Of a stretch of DNA of 64,000 nucleotides, positions 15,249 through 22,957 are shown piece by piece. The stretch comes from UBA10161 sp964581105 (lineage in GTDB: Archaea > Micrarchaeota > Micrarchaeia > Anstonellales > Anstonellaceae): NCBI GenBank assembly GCA_964581105.1, contig CAZOMB010000003.1, positions 1 through 64,000 on the forward strand. Reading direction: 5' to 3'. Position numbers and translations under genes: made by a program. How positions within the stretch are numbered: position 1 is the stretch's first letter; each line of letters begins with the position of its first letter. Under the pieces are notes generated by a model, which was not told the origin of the DNA, made no database searches, and saw only the letters and a list, made by a program, of their open reading frames with translations.

Positions 15249-16763
15249 ATGCAAGGCTTTTTGAGAAAAGGCATAACTCCCCGGGCATACCAGAGAGCAA
15301 TAGCAGGCTCTGCCCTGGCAAGCGGCAATACATTGGTTGTGCTGCCAACCGGCCTGGGCAAAACCTTGATTGCCTTTCTTGTTATAGAGGAAAAAGTAAA
15401 GCAGGGAAGAGCGGTTTTCCTTGCCCCGACAAAGCCTCTTGTACAGCAGCATCACAGGACTTTTCTTGAACTGACTCATTTTCCTGGGGAAGAAACTGCC
15501 TTGATTACAGGTGAAGTGCAGCCAAAAAACAGGGAAAAGATGTGGAACAAAAGAGTGTGCTTTTCAACCCCCCAGTCCTTGCAAAATGATTTGAAGAGGG
15601 GGAGAACAGGCGCTGACTTTTCCCTTTGCATAATTGATGAGGCACACAGGTCAGTTGGAAACTATGCATATACTTATGTTGCTGAAAAGTGCAATGAAAA
15701 AGGGGCACTTATTTTAGGGCTTACTGCCTCGCCAGGGGGAAGCAAAAAAAGGATAGAAGAAATAGTCAATGCATTGGGCATACAAAACATTGAGATAAGG
15801 ACTGCAGCTGACTCTGATGTTGCCTCATATGTAAAGCCCCTTGAAATTAATTTTGTAAGGGTGGCTTTGGGAAAAAGCTTTTCAGAGATAAAAAAGCTTC
15901 TTGAGGCAATGCTAAAAGACTACTCAAAGTACTTGTCAAACTTTGGGTTTCATGCGCCTTTAAAGTCAAAAAAGGGGCTGGTTGAGCTTAGGGTAAAAAT
16001 AATGAGGATGTCAAGCAGAATAAAGTACTCTGCTTTGTCATTTTACTCGTCTGTTTTCAATGTTGTGCACATGCTTGAGCTCATAGAGACACAGGGGCTT
16101 GCAACATTTCTTTCATATGTTGAAAAGCTGAAAACAAGGCCAGATACAAAGGCAAGAAGGAGGATATTTGCTGACAAGAGGTTTATGCAAGTATTGAAGC
16201 TGTGCCAAACCTCTTCTGAGCACCCAAAGCTTTGCGAGCTAATCAAAATACTGTCCGGCTTAAAGGGGGAAAAAGTGCTGGTATTTGCCCAGTACAGGGA
16301 CCAGGTAAAAACAATTGTCAGCACTTTGCAGGAAAACGGGTTTTCTGCAAAAAGGTTTGTAGGGAAAAAGGAAGGGGTCACCTCCAAAGAGCAGAAAAAG
16401 ACAATTGAGAAATTTGCAAAAGGCCAGTTTGACATAATGGTTGCAACCTCAATAGGCGAAGAAGGGCTGGACATACCTTCAGTTGACACCGTAGTATTCT
16501 TTGAGCCAATTGCATCTGAAATCCGCTCAATACAAAGGAGGGGAAGGGCAGGAAGGCTAAAAGCAGGCAAAGTAATAGTGCTAATCACAGTCGGCACAAG
16601 GGATGAGGCCTACTTTTACTCTTCAAGGAAAAAAGAGGAGAACATGAAAAGGATTGTTGGCAAAATGAAAAGGAAATTTGCTGCCCCTGGGCAAAAGAAA
16701 AGGCCCCAAAAGAAAAGGAGGGGAAAAAGCCAGCCTGTGCAAAGGAAAATCACAGACTTCTGA
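15249..16763 (+). CDS. hef: Hef/FANCM-type DNA helicase without nuclease domain
   Basis: A superfamily 2 helicase of the Hef/FANCM/Mph1 type acting on stalled forks and branched DNA. Motif I is PTGLGKT (about residue 35), motif II is IIDEAHRS, motif III is GLTASPG, and motif VI is QRRGRAGR. The insert between the RecA domains (about 210-300) is the helical Hef domain. After motif VI comes a Lys/Arg-rich tail ending QRKITDF, which resembles a PCNA-binding box. The ERCC4-type nuclease half of euryarchaeal Hef is absent. The start is uncertain: ATG 15249, or GTG 15240. Confidence 0.88.
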   Translation: MQGFLRKGITPRAYQRAIAGSALASGNTLVVLPTGLGKTLIAFLVIEEKVKQGRAVFLAPTKPLVQQHHRTFLELTHFPGEETALITGEVQPKNREKMWNKRVCFSTPQSLQNDLKRGRTGADFSLCIIDEAHRSVGNYAYTYVAEKCNEKGALILGLTASPGGSKKRIEEIVNALGIQNIEIRTAADSDVASYVKPLEINFVRVALGKSFSEIKKLLEAMLKDYSKYLSNFGFHAPLKSKKGLVELRVKIMRMSSRIKYSALSFYSSVFNVVHMLELIETQGLATFLSYVEKLKTRPDTKARRRIFADKRFMQVLKLCQTSSEHPKLCELIKILSGLKGEKVLVFAQYRDQVKTIVSTLQENGFSAKRFVGKKEGVTSKEQKKTIEKFAKGQFDIMVATSIGEEGLDIPSVDTVVFFEPIASEIRSIQRRGRAGRLKAGKVIVLITVGTRDEAYFYSSRKKEENMKRIVGKMKRKFAAPGQKKRPQKKRRGKSQPVQRKITDF

Positions 16764-16796
16764 TGACTTTTTAAGCCTATTTTATCTTATTTTACC

Positions 16797-19460
16797 ATGA
16801 AAGAGCCAAGCTGGCACTCAATGTCCCTCAAATCACTATTTTCTGAGCTTAGCACAAAAGACTCAGGGCTTACTGAAAAGGCAGCAAATGCAAGGCTTGC
16901 AAATTATGGCAAAAACCAGATTGAGGAAATAAAAAAAGACCCATGGTATATGATGCTTTTGGGCCAGTTCAACAACTTGCCGATAATACTTCTTATTGCA
17001 GCTGCTGCAATCTCATTTGCCCTTGGAATGACTGTTGATGAAAAGAAGATAATAGACGGCATTGCAATAACAGTTGCAATCCTGCTTGCAGTCTTTTTCA
17101 GCTTTTTCCAGGAGTACAAGGCAGAGCGGGCGTTGGAGGCACTAAAAAAGCTCATGGTGCCCCGCTCAGTTGTGCTAAGAGGGGGAAAAGAAGTTTCAAT
17201 TGATTCAAGATTCATTGTGCCTGGAGACATACTTGTGCTTGAGGAAGGCTCAAGGGTTGCTGCAGATGTTAGGCTTATTGAGGCAGTAAATATAGCTTCT
17301 GACCAGTCAACCTTGACAGGGGAATCAAGGCCTTCTGCAAAAGATGCCTGTACAGTGCCTTCGAAAAAAGTGCTGTCAGAGCAGAACAACATGCTGTTTG
17401 CAGGAACAGTTATTGTAAGGGGCCATGGGCTGGGAGTGGTGGTAAGGACTGGCATGCACACAGAGTTTGGCAAAATAGTTGGCTATGTTACAGAAAAAAA
17501 GCCAAAAGAGACAACTTTGCAAAAGAGCCTTGCAGATTTGGCAAAAAACCTTGGCTATGCAGGAATAATTTTGGCGGCCCTATTTTTTGCAATAGGCATT
17601 TTCAGGGGAGAAACAGCTGCAAACATGTTCATTGTCGCAGTAGCGCTTGCTGTTGCAGTCATCCCAGAAGGCCTTCCGACAGTGCTTGCAATAACTTTGG
17701 CAATCGGCGTTCAGAAAATGGCAAAAAAGAATGCAATAGTCAGGAAAATGCCTGCAGTTGAGACCCTTGGCTCTGCAACTGTAATTTGCACAGACAAGAC
17801 AGGGACAATAACAAAGAACAAGATGCAGGTGCAGCAAATAATACTTGCAGACAGGACATATTCAATAGGATATGGAAAACTGTCCCCTTCGGCAGCAAAA
17901 AGGGACAAAGTGCTTGCAAAAGCGCTTGAAATAATGGCACTTTGCAACAATGCAATGGTTGTAAGGGAAGAAGGCAAGGAAACTGTGTCAGGCGACCCTA
18001 CTGAAACAGCGCTTTTGAGCGCAGTTGGCTCATGCTCTGTAAATGCAAGGAGGATGAGGTCAGGGCACAGGCTTGTTGGGGAAGTGCCTTTTGACTCTGG
18101 CAGGAAAATGATGAGCTCTGTCCGGCTTTTTGGCAAGAAAAGAATAGCCCTGGTAAAAGGGGCGCCTGAGAAAATAATCTCAAAATGCTCAAAAATGCTT
18201 GACTCAAAAGGGGAGCAAAGGCTCACTCAAGTGAAAAAAAGAATGCTGAACATGGATTCGCAAATGCTTGGCGAGGATGGGATGCGCGTGCTTGCGCTTG
18301 CCTACAGGCAGGTGCCAAAGCTTTCAAAGCATACCGCCTCAAATACTGAAAAATCCCTTGTTTTTGTCGGCTTGGTTGCAATGGAAGACCCGCCAAGGGA
18401 GGAAGTGCCAGAGGCAATAAGCCTGTGCCGGTCTGCCGGAATAAGGGTAGTAATGATTACAGGCGACTCTCTTCAGACTGCAAAGGCAATTGCATCAAAG
18501 GTCGGGCTTTTTGAAAAAGGCTCAATGGTTGTTGACGGCTCTGAGCTAAAGTCAATGGATGACACAGAGCTTGACTCAATCCTTTATTCAACAACAGTAT
18601 TTGCAAGGGTCACTCCAGAGCAAAAGTACAGGATAGTCAGGGCATTTATGAGGCAAGGGGAAATAGTTGCAGTGACAGGCGATGGGGTCAATGATGCTCC
18701 TGCAATAAAAAAGGCCCATATAGGGGTTGCAATGGGCGTTGTTGGCACAGATGTAACCTCCGAAGTATCAGACATTGTGCTTACTGATGACAATTTCTCA
18801 TCAATAGTAAATGCAGTCAAGTATGGGAGGACCATATTCAATAACATAAAGTCATTTGTAAGGTACCAGATTTCAACAAACGTTGCCGCGATTTCACTTA
18901 TGTTTGCAGCGCCTGCGCTTTCACTTCCTCTTCCTTTGCTGCCTCTCCAGCTTCTGTGGATAAATATTATGATTGACGGGCCTCCAGCACTTGCCCTTGG
19001 CGCAGAGCCGCCTTCAAAAGATGAGATGAAACGCCCCCCTCGGGATCAGAAAAAGCCATTCATAGGCAGGAACCTTGTTCTTTCAATAACAAGCTTAGGC
19101 TTACTTATGGCATCAATTGGCTTAGTTGTATTTGTCTTTTACCTTTCCTACAGCCCTGAAAGGGCGTTTACAGTGGTATTTACTCTATTTGTATTTTTGC
19201 AGCTTTTCAATGCACTTAACTGCAGGTCTGCCACTGAATCAATATTTTCCCGGTTTTTTGCCAACCCCTATGTATTTTTGGCAATACTGGTATCGCTTTT
19301 GCTGCATCTGGCAATTGTTTATTATGCGCCGCTTCAGGAGGTATTCAAGACAGTTCCTCTTGTGCCAGGCGACTTTGCTATTATAATAGCTGCTGCGCTT
19401 CTTGTAATAGTATTTGAGGAGATAAAGAAAAAGATAATGCCATTTACTACTGCCTACTGA
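16797..19460 (+). CDS. P2-type cation-transporting ATPase (probably Ca2+)
   Basis: 887 residues. It has the actuator TGES (about 177), the membrane motif VIPEGLP, the phosphorylation site ICTDKTGTIT (Asp near 333), and the hinge TGDGVNDAPA. About ten transmembrane helices are arranged 2+2+6. The VAVAVIPEGLP...LAIGVQKMAKKNAIVRK context and cation-transporter N- and C-terminal domains place it with P2A pumps of the SERCA/PMR1 type, so calcium (or manganese) export is likely. Na+ or K+ use cannot be excluded from sequence. It starts about 30 bp after the helicase gene, following a TTTTACC element. Confidence 0.88.
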   Translation: MKEPSWHSMSLKSLFSELSTKDSGLTEKAANARLANYGKNQIEEIKKDPWYMMLLGQFNNLPIILLIAAAAISFALGMTVDEKKIIDGIAITVAILLAVFFSFFQEYKAERALEALKKLMVPRSVVLRGGKEVSIDSRFIVPGDILVLEEGSRVAADVRLIEAVNIASDQSTLTGESRPSAKDACTVPSKKVLSEQNNMLFAGTVIVRGHGLGVVVRTGMHTEFGKIVGYVTEKKPKETTLQKSLADLAKNLGYAGIILAALFFAIGIFRGETAANMFIVAVALAVAVIPEGLPTVLAITLAIGVQKMAKKNAIVRKMPAVETLGSATVICTDKTGTITKNKMQVQQIILADRTYSIGYGKLSPSAAKRDKVLAKALEIMALCNNAMVVREEGKETVSGDPTETALLSAVGSCSVNARRMRSGHRLVGEVPFDSGRKMMSSVRLFGKKRIALVKGAPEKIISKCSKMLDSKGEQRLTQVKKRMLNMDSQMLGEDGMRVLALAYRQVPKLSKHTASNTEKSLVFVGLVAMEDPPREEVPEAISLCRSAGIRVVMITGDSLQTAKAIASKVGLFEKGSMVVDGSELKSMDDTELDSILYSTTVFARVTPEQKYRIVRAFMRQGEIVAVTGDGVNDAPAIKKAHIGVAMGVVGTDVTSEVSDIVLTDDNFSSIVNAVKYGRTIFNNIKSFVRYQISTNVAAISLMFAAPALSLPLPLLPLQLLWINIMIDGPPALALGAEPPSKDEMKRPPRDQKKPFIGRNLVLSITSLGLLMASIGLVVFVFYLSYSPERAFTVVFTLFVFLQLFNALNCRSATESIFSRFFANPYVFLAILVSLLLHLAIVYYAPLQEVFKTVPLVPGDFAIIIAAALLVIVFEEIKKKIMPFTTAY

Positions 19461-19960
19461 ACCTTTTGCATTCTGTTTAGAAAGCCCTTTGCTTTTTCTG
19501 TTATGCTTTTGGAGCCAAGCTCAACAATTACTGCCCCTTGGTCAGGCTGCCCATATACAAGTGTTCCTTTTTTTGCCCTTGCCATTATAGCAAGAGAGGA
19601 TAAGTCATCCTCCCCAACAACAAAAATTGCGCCTTTTTCCTTTTCAAGCACTTTTTCAATTGCAATCAATAGCTCGTCAGATATATGGCCTGCCCCTGAT
19701 AAAACAGCATATGCCTCTTTTGCATGCGGCACAAATGTTTTTTTCATTTCTTTTGGGATTTCAACCCGTTTTACCTTAAAGTCAAATACTATTATGTCGG
19801 GTGCAATCCCTGCAGTTATCAAGTCATGTGCACACTGGTCGCCAACAGCAATAAGCGGTTTGATTGCCTTTTTGCTTTCCTGCAAAAACTCCTTTCCCCT
19901 TAAAACCCTTCCAAAGGGCTTTCTTATTTCTTCTCTCATGTTTTCAGGCAGCACAAGCAT
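19454..19960 (-). CDS. GTP-dependent dephospho-CoA kinase (DUF359)
   Basis: 168 residues matching the DUF359 family, the archaeal enzyme that phosphorylates dephospho-CoA with GTP to make CoA. Conserved segments are VGDQCAHDLITAGIAPDIIVFDFKVKR and VVGEDDLSSLAIMARAKKGTLVYGQPDQGAVIV. The substrate-binding acidic residues (GED, FD) are present. The gene ends overlapping the 3' end of the ATPase gene and follows the ribose-5-phosphate isomerase gene by 5 bp. Confidence 0.9.
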   Translation of the reverse strand: MLVLPENMREEIRKPFGRVLRGKEFLQESKKAIKPLIAVGDQCAHDLITAGIAPDIIVFDFKVKRVEIPKEMKKTFVPHAKEAYAVLSGAGHISDELLIAIEKVLEKEKGAIFVVGEDDLSSLAIMARAKKGTLVYGQPDQGAVIVELGSKSITEKAKGFLNRMQKVQ

Positions 19961-19965
19961 ATTAA

Positions 19966-20637
19966 TCAGCCCAAAGTATCTGCAGAGCCATCCTGCTTGC
20001 CAACAATGACAACTGGCCTTTTGTTGGCAAATATCCCATTGTCAACAACGCCAGGAATGCTGTTAATCATCTTCTCAAGCTTTGCAGGCTCTTGTATTTC
20101 CCCAAACTCAACATGCAGCATAAGGTTTGAGTTGTCGCTTATGAATTTCCTTTCCCCTTTCATCCTGGTTTCAAATTTCTTTGCCCCGATTTTAACAAGG
20201 TCCATTTTCACTGCCTCTTCAGCCATTGGGATAACTTCAATTGGCACTGTTCCTGATAGCTTTTGAACAAGCTTGTTTTGCCCTGCCATTACAATGAATT
20301 TTCCTGCCCTGTAGTCTACTATTTTCTCCCTTACCAAAGCCCCGCCAAGTCCCTTTATTAGGTTCAATTTTTTATCCACTTTATCAGCTCCGTCAAATGC
20401 AATGTCAAGCTCTTTTATCTTGCCAAAGCCAGCAAGCTTTAAGCCAAGCCCTTTTGCCTGCTCTTCAGATGCCACAGATGTTGCAATGCAGGTAAGCTTT
20501 AGGTCCTCTTTTTTGTTAAGCTCTCCAAGCATGTCAATGAATATTTTTGCAGTGCTGCCTGTGCCAAGCCCTATTTTCATGCCTGGCTTTACCATTTTAA
20601 GGGCCTGTGCTGCTGCAGCCTGCTTTTCATTGTGCAT
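19966..20637 (-). CDS. rpiA: Ribose-5-phosphate isomerase A
   Basis: 223 residues. Interconverts ribose 5-phosphate and ribulose 5-phosphate. GLGTGSTAKIFIDML is the phosphate-binding loop, FDGADKVDKKLNLIKGLGGALVREK contains the catalytic Asp pair and Lys. Normal length for RpiA. It lies between an HTH-CBS regulator upstream (11 bp) and the dephospho-CoA kinase gene downstream, all on one strand. Confidence 0.95.
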   Translation of the reverse strand: MHNEKQAAAAQALKMVKPGMKIGLGTGSTAKIFIDMLGELNKKEDLKLTCIATSVASEEQAKGLGLKLAGFGKIKELDIAFDGADKVDKKLNLIKGLGGALVREKIVDYRAGKFIVMAGQNKLVQKLSGTVPIEVIPMAEEAVKMDLVKIGAKKFETRMKGERKFISDNSNLMLHVEFGEIQEPAKLEKMINSIPGVVDNGIFANKRPVVIVGKQDGSADTLG

Positions 20638-20648
20638 ATTATCATCCC

Positions 20649-21194
20649 CTATATAGTTTTCAGGAGGTCTGCTTTAGTTATTATGCCTGCTATTTTGCCT
20701 TTTTGCATTACCAGCACTGCTGAGTGGTGGCGCAGCAAATAAGCAATTGCAGAGATTGGGGTTGTCAAAAGCGCAGTCGGGAATGCCTCTTCCATTGCGT
20801 CATGCACTTTCATTCTTGCTATCTTTTTTGCGTCAGTTGAAAAATTGGAAAGAATTGCCTGTTCTGAGATGCTGCCAATTACCTGCTTTCCCTGCATGAC
20901 AGGCATTTGTGAAATCGAGTATTTTCTCATTTTTGTTGCTGCAGATGACAATGGCTCTGAGGAAGAAACAGTCTTTACGCCTGCGTTCATTATCTCTTTT
21001 GCTGCCTTTTCCTTTGAGTAATGCTCTCTTTGCAAAACTTCTATGATTTTCTTCACTTTTGAGTAGGCAGGGTCAATGCTTCCTGCCTCTACTTTTGCAA
21101 CCAATGACTGGGAAACGCCTGCCATTTTTGCAAGCTGGTGCTGGGTGATTCCAAGCTTTTTCCTAAGCTCCTTTATTCTCCTGATATCATCCAT
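20649..21194 (-). CDS. HTH (XRE) regulator with paired CBS domains
   Basis: 181 residues. An N-terminal helix-turn-helix (LRKKLGITQHQLAKMAGVSQSLVAKVEAG, about 12-40) is followed by two CBS motifs (about 65-120 and 125-181; MNAGVKTVSS..., PTALLTTPISAIAYLLRHHS...). CBS pairs bind adenine nucleotides, so this is probably a nucleotide-sensing transcription factor of the common archaeal HTH-CBS type. It heads the rpiA and dephospho-CoA kinase run, which may be its target. Confidence 0.88.
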   Translation of the reverse strand: MDDIRRIKELRKKLGITQHQLAKMAGVSQSLVAKVEAGSIDPAYSKVKKIIEVLQREHYSKEKAAKEIMNAGVKTVSSSEPLSSAATKMRKYSISQMPVMQGKQVIGSISEQAILSNFSTDAKKIARMKVHDAMEEAFPTALLTTPISAIAYLLRHHSAVLVMQKGKIAGIITKADLLKTI

Positions 21195-21248
21195 GCTAAA
21201 GGTTCAATTGCTACTGTTTATATTCCTAATGGAATTATTGCCTGCTAA

Positions 21249-21629
21249 TCAAACCATTATTCCTTCGGTTTTTATCTTGTTTTTTGTTACATGGCTTCCG
21301 TATTTTGCCAAAAGAGAGTTTATAAAATTGGAAAGGCCCCTACAATTCTTCTTAGCCTCTTTGAACTCATCCAAAATCTGTTTTTTGTACTCTGGCAGGT
21401 TTTCTGTTTTCAAGATGTCCTCTCCAATTTCTTTGATAATTTGCTTTGATTCTTCCAGCCCAACGCTTATTCTGTCTGCCACAGTGAATGATTTTATCCT
21501 CCTGTTGACTACTGCCATGGCTTTTGAGAACATTTCATATTTGTCGCCTCTGCTCATGCCTTGGAGTATAGTTTTTACATTATTTTTGACTTTTTGATTA
21601 TTCAAGCCTATCACCTGCTTTTTTCTCAT
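21249..21629 (-). CDS. Orphan helical protein
   Basis: 126 residues, basic, all-helical in pattern, without signal or membrane segment. Repeated K/E-rich stretches (LEESKQIIKEIGEDILKTENLPEYKKQILDEFKEAKK) suggest a coiled or helical bundle. No motif recognised. An internal ATG at codon 25 is a possible shorter start. Single gene between the HTH-CBS regulator and a small membrane protein gene. Confidence 0.5.
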   Translation of the reverse strand: MRKKQVIGLNNQKVKNNVKTILQGMSRGDKYEMFSKAMAVVNRRIKSFTVADRISVGLEESKQIIKEIGEDILKTENLPEYKKQILDEFKEAKKNCRGLSNFINSLLAKYGSHVTKNKIKTEGIMV

Positions 21630-21679
21630 GTGCAGGTGCTTATATACTTCCCTGAAAGAATTATTCTTATCGGAATTAA

Positions 21680-21708
21680 GAGAAAAAAGAGCAGAGAGTT
21701 AACTCTGC
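21680..21708 (-). terminator. Hairpin plus T-run for the small membrane protein gene
   Basis: On the minus strand GCAGAG (21708-21703) pairs with CTCTGC (21696-21691), followed by a T-rich run. It lies 20 bp after the stop codon of the gene at 21728-21925. Confidence 0.5.
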
Positions 21709-21727
21709 TTCTGAAAATATAGCCTGC

Positions 21728-21925
21728 CTATTCCCTGCCAAACCTGTTGAGAAGGTCAATGGCCACAAAGAAGAAGAGCATTCCCCCAATTGGCCAATAT
21801 GCCCAGTCAATGCCTCCTCCACTGGCATAGTCAATTGCCAAAAGAGCAAGAGAGATTATCACAAACACGCCTATGTTGTACCACCACTTCTTTTTTCCTT
21901 TCTTTTTTGCCAAGAGAACCACCAT
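21728..21925 (-). CDS. Small two-helix membrane protein
   Basis: 65 residues. A Lys/Trp-rich start (KKKGKKKWWYN) leads into two membrane helices (IGVFVIISLALLAIDYA and WAYWPIGGMLFFFVAIDLL) with a Gly-rich turn between. This pattern is that of the widespread 2TM-domain proteins, whose function is unknown. A hairpin terminator follows. Confidence 0.6.
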   Translation of the reverse strand: MVVLLAKKKGKKKWWYNIGVFVIISLALLAIDYASGGGIDWAYWPIGGMLFFFVAIDLLNRFGRE

Positions 21926-22034
21926 ATTCCTGTTCAGTGGTGAGATTGTTAAGCCTTGCGCCTAAGAAAAAGAAACATGCCATTAGCTTTCTGCCTGCCG
22001 GCAGCAAGGCTGTCATTTTTCTTGAGAAGAAAAA

Positions 22035-22319
22035 TGCCAAGGGCGAGATTTGTCCAGTTTTTCCGTGAACGCTTTTGCGCAGCAGCGGAAAAGGGTTCTT
22101 GAACTCGCGGCTTCCAGATTTCTCAGTTTTAGCCTGAAGAACAATTTCAACAGGCAATGCCTTTCTATATCATTGCTGCTCTCACAGCTCATCACTCACA
22201 AGTATTACTCCTTTTTGGTGGAGCTTTTTAGGCATCCCAAAAAAGGTCCTATGAGTCTGGCACTCTAACCAAATTCCTCTGTAGAAATGCAGGCACTCCT
22301 ACATCTGAGTTACCTTGGC
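22035..22319 (-). tRNA. Elongator tRNA-Met (CAT) with three introns
   Basis: Acceptor GCCAAGG pairs perfectly with CCTTGGC, discriminator A, no encoded CCA. Removing three introns gives a standard 75-nt tRNA: D-stem ACTC/GAGT, anticodon stem CCAGA/TCTGG with loop CTCATAA, T-stem GCGAG/CTCGC. Intron 1 (22274-22304, 31 nt) is in the D-loop: stem TGTAG/CTACA with bulges AG^A and AA^T. Intron 2 (22120-22249, 130 nt) is at 37/38: helix CTCA/TGAG with bulges TA^G and AA^A. Intron 3 (22049-22097 or shifted by one, 49 nt) is in the T-loop; its junction is a relaxed fold. It lies 44 nt downstream of the RNase P RNA gene on the same strand. Confidence 0.88.
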
Positions 22320-22363
22320 ACAAATGCTATATGGATGAAAAGGCATTAAAAAGGAGTATTTGA

Positions 22364-22657
22364 GGAGCGGCGGGTAGTAGCCTGCCTTCTGTTTTAGATG
22401 GCATTTGACTAACCAGAGGGCTGACGCCCTCTAGCTGTTCATCCTCGCGGATGAACAAGCGGCATTAAGCCTTGCACCGCGCACATTATCCTTGCACGGG
22501 CCGTTTCATCCCTTTTTCTGCAGCTCCTTGCGTCATAGCCATATACAGGCAAAGGGTTGTCGTTTCTGTTCCCGATATCCCCTTAAGGGATTAGGACTCT
22601 TGCGGTGGGCAGAACTTCCTCCCCAAGCAAAGGGGTAAGCCATCCTCCCGCCACTCC
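22364..22657 (-). ncRNA. rnpB: RNase P RNA, archaeal type
   Basis: The catalytic RNA that cuts tRNA 5' leaders. An 11-bp P1 helix closes the ends: GGAGTGGCGGG at 22657-22647 and CCCGCCGCTCC at 22374-22364. Conserved blocks are in order: GGGGAGGAAGTTC...CCCACC (CR-I), GGGAACAGAAACGACA, GGGATGAAACGGCCC, and near the 3' end ACAGAAGGCAGGCTACTACC (CR-V, the archaeal AGAAGGC-GGCTNA form). Strong hairpins such as AGAGGGC/GCCCTCT fill the specificity domain. A TATA-like CTTATATT lies about 26 bp upstream (22681-22688). About 294 nt. Confidence 0.9.
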
Positions 22658-22679
22658 AGCATAACAAGTGATTATTGTG

Positions 22680-22690
22680 CAATATAAGCT
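22680..22690 (-). promoter_or_regulatory. TATA box of the RNase P RNA gene
   Basis: GCTTATATTG on the minus strand, centred about 26-28 bp upstream of the RNA 5' end inferred from P1 pairing (22657). It overlaps the space right after the stop codon of the small membrane protein gene. Confidence 0.5.
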
Positions 22691-22696
22691 TTGCGC

Positions 22697-22894
22697 CTAA
22701 TCTCCGCCGCCTTTTAGCTTGGTTAAAAGCACAAATACCATGATAGTTGCAATAACGCCTGCAGCATAGGGGACATACCATTCGTCAAGTGGGCCCCTTG
22801 TCTCTGCCCAGACATTTGCTATTGCATAGCCAACAACCACTGCAACAACCAGCCTTCCAAGCCCAAACACTGCCTTCATTTTGTCAGATGCCAT
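22697..22894 (-). CDS. Small two-helix membrane protein
   Basis: 65 residues. Two membrane helices (FGLGRLVVAVVVGYAIANVWA and VPYAAGVIATIMVFVLLTKL) are separated by a charged loop (ETRGPLDEWY). No known family. It is divergent from the lipoprotein-like gene at 22958 and lies just upstream of the RNase P RNA gene. ATG start at 22894. Confidence 0.6.
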   Translation of the reverse strand: MASDKMKAVFGLGRLVVAVVVGYAIANVWAETRGPLDEWYVPYAAGVIATIMVFVLLTKLKGGGD

Positions 22895-22957
22895 GTTTTC
22901 CTATTTGCTGCTAAGTGTTAAAAGATTGATTGAATAAACCTGCAATTAGGTGGTATT

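Noticed and set aside
22120..22249. Possible C/D box RNA inside the long tRNA-Met intron (GTGATGA and CTGA are present)
   Set aside because: The C-like and D-like boxes are about 65 nt ap­art, C' and D' boxes are poor, and a hairpin occupies the supposed guide. The CTGA is better explained as part of the intron's 3' splice helix.
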